This document shows positions 8,600 to 16,160 of a stretch of DNA of 64,000 nt, in pieces. The notes beneath the pieces are model-generated. The model was given only the letters and a program-made list of their open reading frames with translations, was not told the DNA's origin and made no database searches. Source of the stretch: Candidatus Sulfotelmatobacter sp. (lineage in GTDB: Bacteria; Acidobacteriota; Terriglobia; Terriglobales; Acidobacteriaceae); the NCBI GenBank assembly GCA_025462865.1, contig JAOAPI010000019.1:1-64000 (forward strand), in the 5' to 3' direction. Every line of letters begins with the position of its first letter. The first letter of the stretch is position 1. The translations under genes were made by a program, and so were the position numbers.

Positions 8600-9427
8600 A
8601 TGGCCACCCAGACTGCGGTCTTATCCCAGCCCACTGCGCCTGCTTCCGCAGGATTGTTGTTGCCCGCCTTCACCCTGTGGTGGCGCGAGATCGTTCGCTT
8701 TTACCGCCAAAAATCTAGAGTGGTGGGGGTTCTGGCCTCGCCGCTTTTATTCTGGGTTGTGATCGGCTCAGGATTTGGCACTTCCTTTCGTTCCGGCGCA
8801 GGCCAGGGCCAGCAGCACTATATGGACTATTTCTATCCCGGCGCCCTGATCATGATCGTCCTCTTCACCTCGATTTTCGCCATGATGTCGCTGATTGAGG
8901 ACCGCAAAGAAGGATTCCTACTCTCAGTCATGGTTGCGCCGGTTCCGCGCTCCGCCATCGTTCTTGGCAAAGTCATGGGAGGGACCACTCTCTCCGCAGT
9001 GCAAGGGATGATCTTCCTCATCTTCGCCCCCTTTGCCGGAGTACATCTGAATTTATTGCAGTTCCTGCTCGTGGCGGTGGTGGTCGTTCTGGTTTCATTT
9101 GCGCTGACCGCCCTCGGCTTTGCCATCGCGTGGCCAATGGATTCCACGCAAGCCTTTCATGGCATCATCAATTTATTTCTGATTCCGCTGTGGCTCTTGT
9201 CGGGCGCGCTCTTCCCCATGACGGGCGCCTCGGGCTGGATTCGCGCCTTGATGTACATGAATCCGCTCACCTACGGAGTGGAAGCGTTGCGCTCCCTGCT
9301 CTATCCTGGTACGCAGTCGACGTTCCCGCTGCCATCCGCAATCGCAACCTTGCTCTTGTTTTCTCTGGTAATGTTCGCTCTCGCATTTCTAATGGCGAAC
9401 CGCCGCACCACGAGGCCGGCCGCATGA
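8600..9427 (+). CDS. ABC-2 type exporter permease
   Basis: 275-residue membrane permease of the ABC-2 family, partner of the ATPase at 7225-8343. It has six predicted helices with the family pattern: a cytoplasmic N-terminus ('WWREIVRFYRQKSRV'), a long extracytoplasmic loop after helix 1, and the conserved 'NPLTYGVEALR' segment before the last helix. The start ATG 8600 lies 6 bp after the small membrane protein. The substrate is not deducible from sequence. Confidence 0.88.
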   Translation: MATQTAVLSQPTAPASAGLLLPAFTLWWREIVRFYRQKSRVVGVLASPLLFWVVIGSGFGTSFRSGAGQGQQHYMDYFYPGALIMIVLFTSIFAMMSLIEDRKEGFLLSVMVAPVPRSAIVLGKVMGGTTLSAVQGMIFLIFAPFAGVHLNLLQFLLVAVVVVLVSFALTALGFAIAWPMDSTQAFHGIINLFLIPLWLLSGALFPMTGASGWIRALMYMNPLTYGVEALRSLLYPGTQSTFPLPSAIATLLLFSLVMFALAFLMANRRTTRPAA

Positions 9428-9498
9428 TCGCCGAACAATACCCAAATAGCTAAAGATTTGCCCCGTGCCGCCGTGTCTTCTGTGTTAAAAACTTTTCA

Positions 9499-9771
9499 AT
9501 GCCGATCGTAAAATTAAAAATTGACGTGGCCGGAACCGTCGGCGACGAAGCCTGGCGCGAGATCAAGCAATTCGATCAAATCCAAAGCGCCGACTTCGGT
9601 CCCCAATTCGGCAGTGGCGGCCGCTGCAATCACGCCCCTAACGCTCCTCACGGCAAGGGCGAATGGATCGGCGCCGAGATCCGCCTGCAAACGCCGCTTC
9701 TAGCTCAATATGCTGTCTCCCATTATCTTGAGCAAGAGCGCGTCCTGGACGCCGATGTCGTGGAGGAATGA
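9499..9771 (+). CDS. Small conserved-looking hypothetical protein
   Basis: 90 residues, acidic, no signal peptide or membrane helix, and no domain I recognise. Codon use is strongly GC-ending like its neighbours, and the stop codon overlaps the next ATG (ATGA, 9768-9771), which supports a real, translationally coupled gene. No clear Shine-Dalgarno sequence precedes ATG 9499. A 'GTGCCGCCGTGTCTTCTGTG' phrase, of the CTCTGTG-type intergenic family, lies just upstream. Confidence 0.55.
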   Translation: MPIVKLKIDVAGTVGDEAWREIKQFDQIQSADFGPQFGSGGRCNHAPNAPHGKGEWIGAEIRLQTPLLAQYAVSHYLEQERVLDADVVEE

Positions 9772-10646
9772 ATATCTTGTCCGCCAATCCAATTTCCATC
9801 CCACCGACCGGCGAAGCTCCGATACAAAAGCCCGGCATGTCCCGCACCCAAAAACTCCTCTTCTTCCTCACCGCCTGGCTGATCTGCCTCATGCCTTTTC
9901 TGTTCTGGTGGAACACGTGGTTCGGCCGCAAGCTCTCCGATCAGCAGTTGACTGAATATCTGCACGACACCAAAAAGCCGCGCCACATTCAGCAGGCGCT
10001 GGTGCAGGTGGGCGAGCGCATCACGCGCCGCGATGCAATCGCGAAACAATGGTATCCGCAGCTTGTGCAGCTAGCCGCCGATCCCGTCGAGGAGGTTCGT
10101 AATACCGACGCTTGGGTGATGGGACAAGACCCGTCCGGCGCAGGATTCCACGAGACCCTACTGAAAATGCTCGCCGACCCATCTCAAATGGTTCGCGGCA
10201 ACGCCGCATTATCGCTGGTCCGCTTCGGAGACGCCTCAGGACGCCCGCAGATTCTAGCTCTGCTGCAGCCGGCGAAAATCACCGCCCCGAATGCCGGTCA
10301 CATTGTCGATTCAGATCGTCCTGGTACCGCCATCCGCCAGGGAGGACTAATCGCAAAGCTCGCGTACGACCAAGGACAGACCGCAGAAATCCGTTCCCCA
10401 ATCCCCGGACGAATTCGCTCAATCTCTGGAACCGGCGCAAACATCGCCGCCGGCGCGGAACTAGCTGTAATCGATCCCGCCAACGACCAGGTGTGGGAAG
10501 CCCTCCGTGCCCTCTACCTAATCGGCCAGCCCGACGATCTCCCCGCCATTCGCCCCTACGAGCGCGACCTGCCGGATGTCTCCAACAACGTTCGCCGCCA
10601 GGCCATGGAGACGGAACAGGCCATAAGAAAAAGATCCGGCTCCTGA
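9768..10646 (+). CDS. Membrane-anchored HEAT-repeat protein with lipoyl/biotinyl-like hammerhead
   Basis: 292 residues. One membrane helix (about residues 28-48) is followed by two HEAT-like helical repeats (about 75-160, 'DPVEEVRNTDAWVMG' and 'DPSQMVRGNAALSLVRFG'). A segment at about 205-240, 'SPIPGRIRSISGTGANIAAG', has the beta-hammerhead pattern of lipoyl/biotinyl-like or membrane-fusion-protein domains, but no modifiable Lys is seen at the turn. A C-terminal third HEAT-like repeat follows. It is coupled to the preceding small gene by an ATGA overlap. The combination suggests a scaffold or adaptor, perhaps for the respiratory or exporter complex upstream (inference). Confidence 0.7.
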   Translation: MNILSANPISIPPTGEAPIQKPGMSRTQKLLFFLTAWLICLMPFLFWWNTWFGRKLSDQQLTEYLHDTKKPRHIQQALVQVGERITRRDAIAKQWYPQLVQLAADPVEEVRNTDAWVMGQDPSGAGFHETLLKMLADPSQMVRGNAALSLVRFGDASGRPQILALLQPAKITAPNAGHIVDSDRPGTAIRQGGLIAKLAYDQGQTAEIRSPIPGRIRSISGTGANIAAGAELAVIDPANDQVWEALRALYLIGQPDDLPAIRPYERDLPDVSNNVRRQAMETEQAIRKRSGS

Positions 10647-10680
10647 TGGTTCACCCAGTGCCCCTCTGTGTCCCCTGTGT

Positions 10681-11553
10681 TCAAGTTTTACCCGCCGCAC
10701 TCATTGTCACTCTCTCTACTTCCTTCCAGGCCGCCGACCGCGGATCGACCACGTCAAAATGTCCCGCCCCGGCAATTTCCACCAGGCATGCATCCTCTCC
10801 CATCTTTTGCTTCGCGCTCACGTAGTCTCTGCTGAAAGTCGGCGGCACAATGTCGTCAGCCGACCCGTGCACCAGAAACTGCCGCGCTCTGATCGCCAGA
10901 TTCATGGGATCGGCTTCTCGATAATGATCCGCGACCTCCGCCGGCGTTCCCCCCAAAAACTCCACCACCGCATCCTTGCTCAAGTGGAGAGTGTACGTCC
11001 GATGCAAATCCACCACGCCTGCGAGCGACACAACGGCCTTTACACCCGGTTCATGCGCCGCCAGACAGAGACCAAGCTGCCCTCCGGCCGAGTGTCCAAG
11101 CACCACGACTCGCCGCGCATCGAACTCATACTTCCGCGCATTGTTGGTCGAGTGCTGTATTAGAAACCGGTACGCAGCCCGCACGTCGGCAAATGTCCCC
11201 GGCCATCCCCCGCCCGTATTCCCTACCCGCCGATACTCCAAATTCGCGGTCGCGATTCCCTTTGCCGTCAAAACCGCGCACAAATGTCCGGCATACTCCA
11301 GGTCGTACTTCTTCCGCCAGAACCCGCCGTGAATACTGATCGCCAGCGCGTGCGGCCCCGGCCCTTTCGGCAACCGCAGGTCGATAAACTGATTCGCGTC
11401 GCTCCCATAAACCACCCGCGCGTCCGCCTTTGGCGGCGGCACACTCAAAATGTCATCCGATGTTGTCACATGCGCTCGCAATCTCGAGAATGGCCCCTGC
11501 CAGCGAAGATTATACGATTCAGAGAGCCTATGCCTCGCCCTCCCGGTGCTCAA
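10681..11553 (-). CDS. Alpha/beta hydrolase (esterase/arylformamidase-like)
   Basis: Serine hydrolase of the BD-FAE/kynurenine formamidase-like group. Visible: oxyanion-hole motif H-G-G-F-W, nucleophile elbow G-H-S-A-G-G, acid in 'GSADDIVPP' and catalytic His in 'GAGHFDVVDP'. No signal peptide is apparent. Start choice is uncertain: TTG 11553 has AGGGAG six bases upstream and gives 290 residues, while GTG 11469 would give about 262 residues and lies downstream of a TATAAT (11508-11513 complement) that could be a -10 box. It is convergent with the HEAT protein gene and divergent from the MgtE_N/CBS gene. The substrate is unknown; no tryptophan-catabolic genes are nearby. Confidence 0.8.
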   Translation of the reverse strand: MSTGRARHRLSESYNLRWQGPFSRLRAHVTTSDDILSVPPPKADARVVYGSDANQFIDLRLPKGPGPHALAISIHGGFWRKKYDLEYAGHLCAVLTAKGIATANLEYRRVGNTGGGWPGTFADVRAAYRFLIQHSTNNARKYEFDARRVVVLGHSAGGQLGLCLAAHEPGVKAVVSLAGVVDLHRTYTLHLSKDAVVEFLGGTPAEVADHYREADPMNLAIRARQFLVHGSADDIVPPTFSRDYVSAKQKMGEDACLVEIAGAGHFDVVDPRSAAWKEVERVTMSAAGKT

Positions 11554-11697
11554 GAATATCTCCCTGAATTAGCTTTTCTTCAATCCGTGTGAATCCGTGC
11601 CAATCCGTGGCAGAAATTTCCTGTCCGAACATTTTTTCCCCACATCCCCAACAATTCATTTCTTTCTTCCATAAAACTCCGCTATCCTCTACCCGGG

Positions 11698-12951
11698 ATG
11701 ACCACGCTGCCTCTTTCCGAGCTTCTCGGCGCCACGGTTTACGACCCCGCGGGCGCGGCTCGTGGACGTGTCCGCGAAGTCACCCTCGCTCCTCAGGAAG
11801 ACCGCGACCGCATCGCCTCATTCATTGTTAAAACGAAAACCGGAAACCGCGTTCTTCCCTTCTCCGCGGTCAAAACGATTGACGAAAGTGTTCACGCCTC
11901 TACCAATCCGCCGGATTGGCCTCTCGCCAATGGCTCCGAGGGCCTCTTCCTGCTGGAACGCGACCTGCTCGATCAGCAGGTGATCGACGTCCACGGACGC
12001 AAAGTGGTTCGCGTCAACGACGTTGAGTTGAAGGTCGACGATCCAACCGAAGGCGGAGGACCACACGCCACACTCCGCATCCAGGCTGTCGATATCGGCG
12101 TCCGTGGCGCCATCCGCCGCCTGCTTCGCGGCCTTGCGCCCCGTGCCGCCCTCCACCTTTTGCTCGACAGAATTCCTCCCCGCACAATACCGTGGAGTTT
12201 TGTCGACCTCATCGAAACCGATGCTGCTCGCCGCGTGAAACTCAAGATCTCTCACGAAGGGTTGGCCACGCTGCATCCCGCCGACATTGCTGACATCATC
12301 GAAGATCTCGCCCCCAACGAGCGCGAGGCCGTCTTCCGCACCCTTGACGAAGATGTCGCCGCCGAGACTCTTGAAGAGGTCGATCCCCGGGTGCAGAGGT
12401 CGATCGTGGAATCCCTCGACTCCGAACGCGCCGCCGACATTGTCCAGGAAATGGACCCCGACGCCGCCGCCGACCTTCTCGCCGATCTCTCGGACGATCG
12501 TACCGAACAGATCCTCGTCGAGATGAAGCCCGAGGCCAGTCAGGAAGTCGTCGAGCTCCTGGAACATCGCGAGGAAACCGCAGCCGGTCGCATGACCACC
12601 GAGTTCCTGGCGGTCCCCCTCTCCGCCACCGTCGAAAATGCCATCAGCGTAATGCGGGAGTTCGAAGGCGGCGTCGAGTCGGTCAGCACCATCTACCTGG
12701 TCGACTCTTACGGAAGACTCGTCGGCGCGGTTCCCCTCGCCAAACTCGTACTCGCCGACTCCTCCACGCTCTTGATGTCGCTCACCCAGGAACCGCTGAT
12801 CTTCACCCAAACCGCCACCAATGAAAACAAAGTCGCCGAGCTCTTCGACAAATACAATCTCATCACTCTTCCCGTGGTCGACAAAGACAACAAACTGATC
12901 GGAGTTATCACCTCCGATGACGTAATCACCATGCTCCGCTCCAAACTCTAA
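11698..12951 (+). CDS. PRC-barrel / MgtE N-domain / CBS-pair protein without a transport domain
   Basis: 417 residues. The N-terminal about 170 residues hold two PRC-barrel-like segments. Next is the MgtE intracellular N superhelix ('HPADIADIIEDLAPNEREAVF', repeated 'DPDAAADLL'), about residues 180-290, and then a pair of CBS domains to the C-terminus. No membrane helices are present, so the Mg2+ channel part of MgtE is absent. It probably acts as a cytosolic Mg2+- or nucleotide-sensing regulator; such orphan sensor proteins often sit beside metal transporters, but none is found here. The start ATG 11698 has no strong Shine-Dalgarno. Confidence 0.82.
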   Translation: MTTLPLSELLGATVYDPAGAARGRVREVTLAPQEDRDRIASFIVKTKTGNRVLPFSAVKTIDESVHASTNPPDWPLANGSEGLFLLERDLLDQQVIDVHGRKVVRVNDVELKVDDPTEGGGPHATLRIQAVDIGVRGAIRRLLRGLAPRAALHLLLDRIPPRTIPWSFVDLIETDAARRVKLKISHEGLATLHPADIADIIEDLAPNEREAVFRTLDEDVAAETLEEVDPRVQRSIVESLDSERAADIVQEMDPDAAADLLADLSDDRTEQILVEMKPEASQEVVELLEHREETAAGRMTTEFLAVPLSATVENAISVMREFEGGVESVSTIYLVDSYGRLVGAVPLAKLVLADSSTLLMSLTQEPLIFTQTATNENKVAELFDKYNLITLPVVDKDNKLIGVITSDDVITMLRSKL

Positions 12952-12962
12952 GGATTCTTGAT

Positions 12963-13066
12963 TGTCATCCCGAGCGGAAGCGAGGGACCTTGGTTTTAGT
13001 ACGGAGGCTGCTCTCGGGACTCGCCATTTGCTGACTAGCCACTAATCACTGACCACTGACCACTTC
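12963..13066 (+). repeat. Dispersed repeat copy plus CACTGACCACT simple repeat
   Basis: 12963-12992 is a copy of the GTCATCCCGAGCG...GAGGGACCTTGG element. It is followed at about 13031-13065 by short CTAGCCACTAATCACTGACCACT-type words, the reverse complement of the AGTGG-type repeat between nuoH and nuoJ. No gene is visible in this 159-bp gap. Confidence 0.65.
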
Positions 13067-13081
13067 CCTGTCCCAACTCGG

Positions 13082-13087
13082 TATAAT
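13082..13087 (+). promoter_or_regulatory. Possible -10 box of ubiD-like gene
   Basis: Perfect TATAAT 24 bp before the TTG start of the UbiD-family gene. No convincing -35 hexamer is present at 16-18 bp; TGACCA lies 19 bp upstream inside the simple repeat. Confidence 0.4.
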
Positions 13088-13110
13088 CATCCGTTCCCCG
13101 GAGATTCCCT

Positions 13111-14739
13111 TTGCCCTTCGACGACCTCCGCCAATGGATCGCCACTCTTGACCGTGCCGGCGAACTCAAGCGCATTCAAACCGAAGTCGATCCCATCCTG
13201 GAAATCGCAGAGATCACCGACCGCGTCAGCAAATCAAAGTCCGGCAAACCCGGCGGCCCCGCTCTTCTCTTCCAAAAAATCAAAGGCCATCCCGGATCTC
13301 AAGTCCTCATCAACCAGTTCGGCTCCGAAGCCCGCATGAAGCTCGCCCTAGGCGTAAATTCCTTCGACGAATTCGCCGACCGCATCCGCGTCTTCATGGA
13401 CCTCAAGTCCCCGCAAGGCTTCCTCGACAAACTAAAGATGCTTCCGCTCCTCACCGAAGCCGGGAAGTTCTTCCCCAAGACCGTCCCCACCGGCTCCTGC
13501 AAAGAAGTCATCAAGCGCGACAATTTTTCACTTCTCGATTTCCCCATCCTGCAATGCTGGCCCCAGGACGCCGGACGCTTCATTACTCTCCCCTGCGTCA
13601 CCACCCGCGACCCCAAGTCCGGCAAAAGAAATTTAGGAATATACCGCCTCCAGGTCTACGACCCTCGCACCACCGGCATGCATTGGCAAAGACAAAAAGT
13701 CGCCGCCGAACACTACCGCCAAGCCCTACGAAACGCTGCGGGCAGCACCGGCGCTGTGGGAGCCAGCATAGACCATGTGGGGACGGGCGCATTCGCCCGT
13801 CCAGCGCGCGCGGATTTTGCGCGCGCAGCCGTAAACATAATGGCTCAAACATCCGGAGGCTCGAACCTAGCCTCAAGCACTCACCCTTCCGGCAAGATGG
13901 AAGTCGCCGTCGCCATCGGCACCGACCCCGCCGTAACTTTCTCCGCCATAGTCCCCGCTCCTCCCGACGTCGAAGAATATCTAATCGCCGGCTTTCTCCG
14001 CGCCTCTCCCGTCGAACTCGTCAAATGCGAGACAGTAAATCTCGAAGTCCCCGCCAGCAGCGAAATCGTCCTCGAAGGCTACGTCAATCTCGACGAACTC
14101 CGCACCGAAGGCCCCTTCGGAGACCACACCGGCTTCTACTCCCTCGAAGATCTCTATCCTGTCTTCCACGTCACCTGCATCACGCATCGCAAAGATCCCA
14201 TCTACGCTACCACCATCGTCGGCAAGCCTCCCATGGAAGACGCCTACATGGGCAAAGCCGTTGAACGCGTATTCCTCCCGCTGATGCGCCTCACCATTCC
14301 TGAATTGATCGACATCAATCTTCCCATCGAAGGCGTCTTCCACAACCTGATGATTGTTTCGATTCGCAAGTCCTATCCCGGCCAGGCCCGCAAAGTGATG
14401 AACGCCATCTGGTCGCTGGGCCAGGCCATGTTCACCAAGTGCATCATCGTGGTCGATGAAGACGTCGACGTCCAGGATATCCCCGACGTCACCCTGAAAG
14501 TCCTCAACCACATCGACCCCGAACGCGACATCCAGTTCACTCTCGGCCCCATCGACTCTCTCGACCACGCGAGTCGCCTCGCCAACTACGGCTCGAAGAT
14601 GGGCATCGACGCCACCCGCAAATGGCCCACCGAAGGCTTCACCCGCCCGTGGCCCGACGAAATCGTGATGGACGCGAAAACGAAAGCGTTAGTAGACAGC
14701 AAGTGGACAGCTTTAGTGAAAGAGTTGGGGATTGAATGA
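13111..14739 (+). CDS. UbiD-family prenyl-FMN-dependent decarboxylase with repeat-derived insertion
   Basis: 542 residues; UbiD-type (de)carboxylase requiring prenylated FMN made by a UbiX-type enzyme (not in the window). The family signature E-G-P-F-G-D-H-T-G-F-Y-S lies near residue 333 and the C-terminal 'DHASRLANYGSKMGIDATRKW' block is intact. Start is TTG 13111 with GGAG at 13100-13103. Between 'AEHYRQALRN' (about residue 210) and 'KMEVAVAIGTDPA' (about 262) there is an insertion of roughly 40-50 residues; its DNA contains two perfect palindromes (13781-13826) that look like a dispersed repeat element, yet the frame is kept. Ubiquinone, menaquinone (futalosine route) or aromatic-acid metabolism are possible; the substrate cannot be told from sequence. 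Confidence 0.88.
   Translation: MPFDDLRQWIATLDRAGELKRIQTEVDPILEIAEITDRVSKSKSGKPGGPALLFQKIKGHPGSQVLINQFGSEARMKLALGVNSFDEFADRIRVFMDLKSPQGFLDKLKMLPLLTEAGKFFPKTVPTGSCKEVIKRDNFSLLDFPILQCWPQDAGRFITLPCVTTRDPKSGKRNLGIYRLQVYDPRTTGMHWQRQKVAAEHYRQALRNAAGSTGAVGASIDHVGTGAFARPARADFARAAVNIMAQTSGGSNLASSTHPSGKMEVAVAIGTDPAVTFSAIVPAPPDVEEYLIAGFLRASPVELVKCETVNLEVPASSEIVLEGYVNLDELRTEGPFGDHTGFYSLEDLYPVFHVTCITHRKDPIYATTIVGKPPMEDAYMGKAVERVFLPLMRLTIPELIDINLPIEGVFHNLMIVSIRKSYPGQARKVMNAIWSLGQAMFTKCIIVVDEDVDVQDIPDVTLKVLNHIDPERDIQFTLGPIDSLDHASRLANYGSKMGIDATRKWPTEGFTRPWPDEIVMDAKTKALVDSKWTALVKELGIE
13781..13826. repeat. Double-palindrome repeat inside the UbiD-family gene
   Basis: GGACGGGCG-CATT-CGCCCGTCC (13781-13802) and GCGCGCGC-GGATTTT-GCGCGCGC (13804-13826) are two perfect adjacent hairpins. 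They coincide with the extra Ala/Arg/Gly-rich residues in the protein and read through in frame. The sequence resembles REP/MITE-like intergenic elements rather than coding DNA. Confidence 0.75.
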
Positions 14740-14763
14740 CCCTGTTTTGTAATAAAAAAGGGA

Positions 14764-14812
14764 TGTCATTCCGAACAGGGCTGAAGGCCCGGTGAGGAAC
14801 CTGCTGCTTGCG
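14764..14812 (+). repeat. Dispersed 'GTCATTCCGAACAGGGC...GAGGAACCTGC' element
   Basis: Copy of the dispersed GTCATTCCGA...GAGGAACCTGCTG family with an internal GGGCTGAAGGCCC palindrome, in the gap between the UbiD-family gene and the phosphofructokinase gene. Confidence 0.7.
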
Positions 14813-14975
14813 CCGATCCCATCCATTAAATCCCGCCCCTTTGGTGATAGTCTTATTCTTCCCGGCGACTGCTGATCCCGTGGTCTAGGCTAATGAAAAA
14901 CCAGCCCGAACCCAGAGTGCATCCCAGGGACGATTCGTCTAATCGTGTAGTAGAAAAACGATATTGGAGCGAAAC

Positions 14976-16040
14976 ATGAAGATTGGTATGTTGACCGGCG
15001 GAGGCGATTGTCCCGGCCTGAATGCCGTGATCCGCGCAGTGGTGCGGAAAGGCATCTTCACCTACGAAGACGAATTCATCGGCTTCATGGAAGGCTGGCG
15101 CGGCGTGATTGAGGACAAGAGCATGCCCCTCAATCTCGACGCCGTAGGCGGCATTCTGCCTCGCGGTGGCACTATCCTGCGCACGTCGCGAACTAATCCC
15201 TCGAAGCGTCCCGATGGCATCGACCGCTGCCTGTCCACTTTGGAGAAAAACCAGATCGACGCCCTCATCGCGATCGGCGGCGACGATACGCTCTCGGTCG
15301 CGCAAAAACTTCATGAACGCGGAGCCAAAGTAATCGGAGTTCCCAAGACCATCGACAACGATCTCGGCGGCACCGATTACACTTTCGGATTTGACACTGC
15401 CTGCAACATCGTCTGCGAAGCGCTTGATCGCGTCCACACCACCGCCGAAGCCCACAACCGCGTGATGGTCGTCGAAGTCATGGGCCGCGACGCCGGCTGG
15501 ATCGCCCTCTACAGCGGCATCGCTGGCGGCGCGGACGTGATTCTTATCCCCGAGCGTCCCTTCGATGTAGATAAAGTCGCCGACTCGATCCGTCAGCGTC
15601 ACGAGCGCGGCCGCTACTTTTCCATCGTGGTCGTAGCCGAAGGAGCAAAATTCTCCTCCGAGCCGGGCCAGGGATCTCCCGTTCTGCAAGACATGGGCAA
15701 AGACGAATTCGGCCATGTCAAACTCGGCGGCATCGCCAACATCCTCGCCCGCGAAATCGAGAAGCGCACCAAATATGAAACTCGCGCCGTGGTGCTCGGA
15801 CATATTCAGCGCGGCGGCTCTCCCAGCGCCTTCGACCGCGTCCTGGCCACGCGCTACGGCCTGGGAGCCATCGACATGGTGCACCGTGGCGAATTCGGAT
15901 GCATGGCCGCCCTCCGCTCCAACAAAATCGTCTCGATCCCGTTGCTCGAAGCCATCTCGCGCAACCGCACTGTCGATAGCGAAATGATCCAGATCGTCGA
16001 CGGCTTGTTTCAGAAAGTGAACGACCGGGAAACAGTATGA
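14976..16040 (+). CDS. pfkA: 6-phosphofructokinase, probably PPi-dependent
   Basis: Phosphorylates fructose 6-phosphate at C1 in glycolysis; 354 residues. Numbering from ATG 14976 (GGAG at 14966-14969), the key residues coincide with E. coli numbering: G-G-D-D104-T and P-K124-T-I-D127-N-D. ATP-dependent enzymes carry Gly at both 104 and 124, while Asp104 plus Lys124 is the classical mark of PPi-dependent PFKs (established knowledge of the family). D127 is the catalytic base, and the M-G-R motif (169-171) binds the sugar phosphate. The enzyme is therefore likely reversible and PPi-using. A TTG at 14964 is in frame but lies upstream of the Shine-Dalgarno. The gene stands alone between repeats. 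Confidence 0.9.
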   Translation: MKIGMLTGGGDCPGLNAVIRAVVRKGIFTYEDEFIGFMEGWRGVIEDKSMPLNLDAVGGILPRGGTILRTSRTNPSKRPDGIDRCLSTLEKNQIDALIAIGGDDTLSVAQKLHERGAKVIGVPKTIDNDLGGTDYTFGFDTACNIVCEALDRVHTTAEAHNRVMVVEVMGRDAGWIALYSGIAGGADVILIPERPFDVDKVADSIRQRHERGRYFSIVVVAEGAKFSSEPGQGSPVLQDMGKDEFGHVKLGGIANILAREIEKRTKYETRAVVLGHIQRGGSPSAFDRVLATRYGLGAIDMVHRGEFGCMAALRSNKIVSIPLLEAISRNRTVDSEMIQIVDGLFQKVNDRETV

Positions 16041-16042
16041 TC

Positions 16043-16072
16043 GGGCTGGCCGATTTTAATGTCAGCCCTTTC
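16043..16072 (+). terminator. Weak hairpin after phosphofructokinase
   Basis: GGGCTG (16043-16048) pairs with CAGCCC (16063-16068), followed by TTTCC. The stem is short, so this is only a possible intrinsic terminator. Confidence 0.35.
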
Positions 16073-16160
16073 CTCAGCCGGATCTCCACTCATGACGTTC
16101 GAAGACGAGTTCCTCGCCGCCAGTCAACTGCGTTAAAGTAGTGCTCGGTCCGATCTCGCG

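Noticed and set aside
11818-12810. 330-codon minus-strand frame opposite the MgtE_N/CBS gene
   Set aside because: Shadow of a strongly GC-ending coding strand with clear CBS and MgtE_N domains; no recognisable protein.
14853-15884. 343-codon minus-strand frame opposite phosphofructokinase
   Set aside because: Antisense of conserved PFK motifs; no domain or ribosome binding site.
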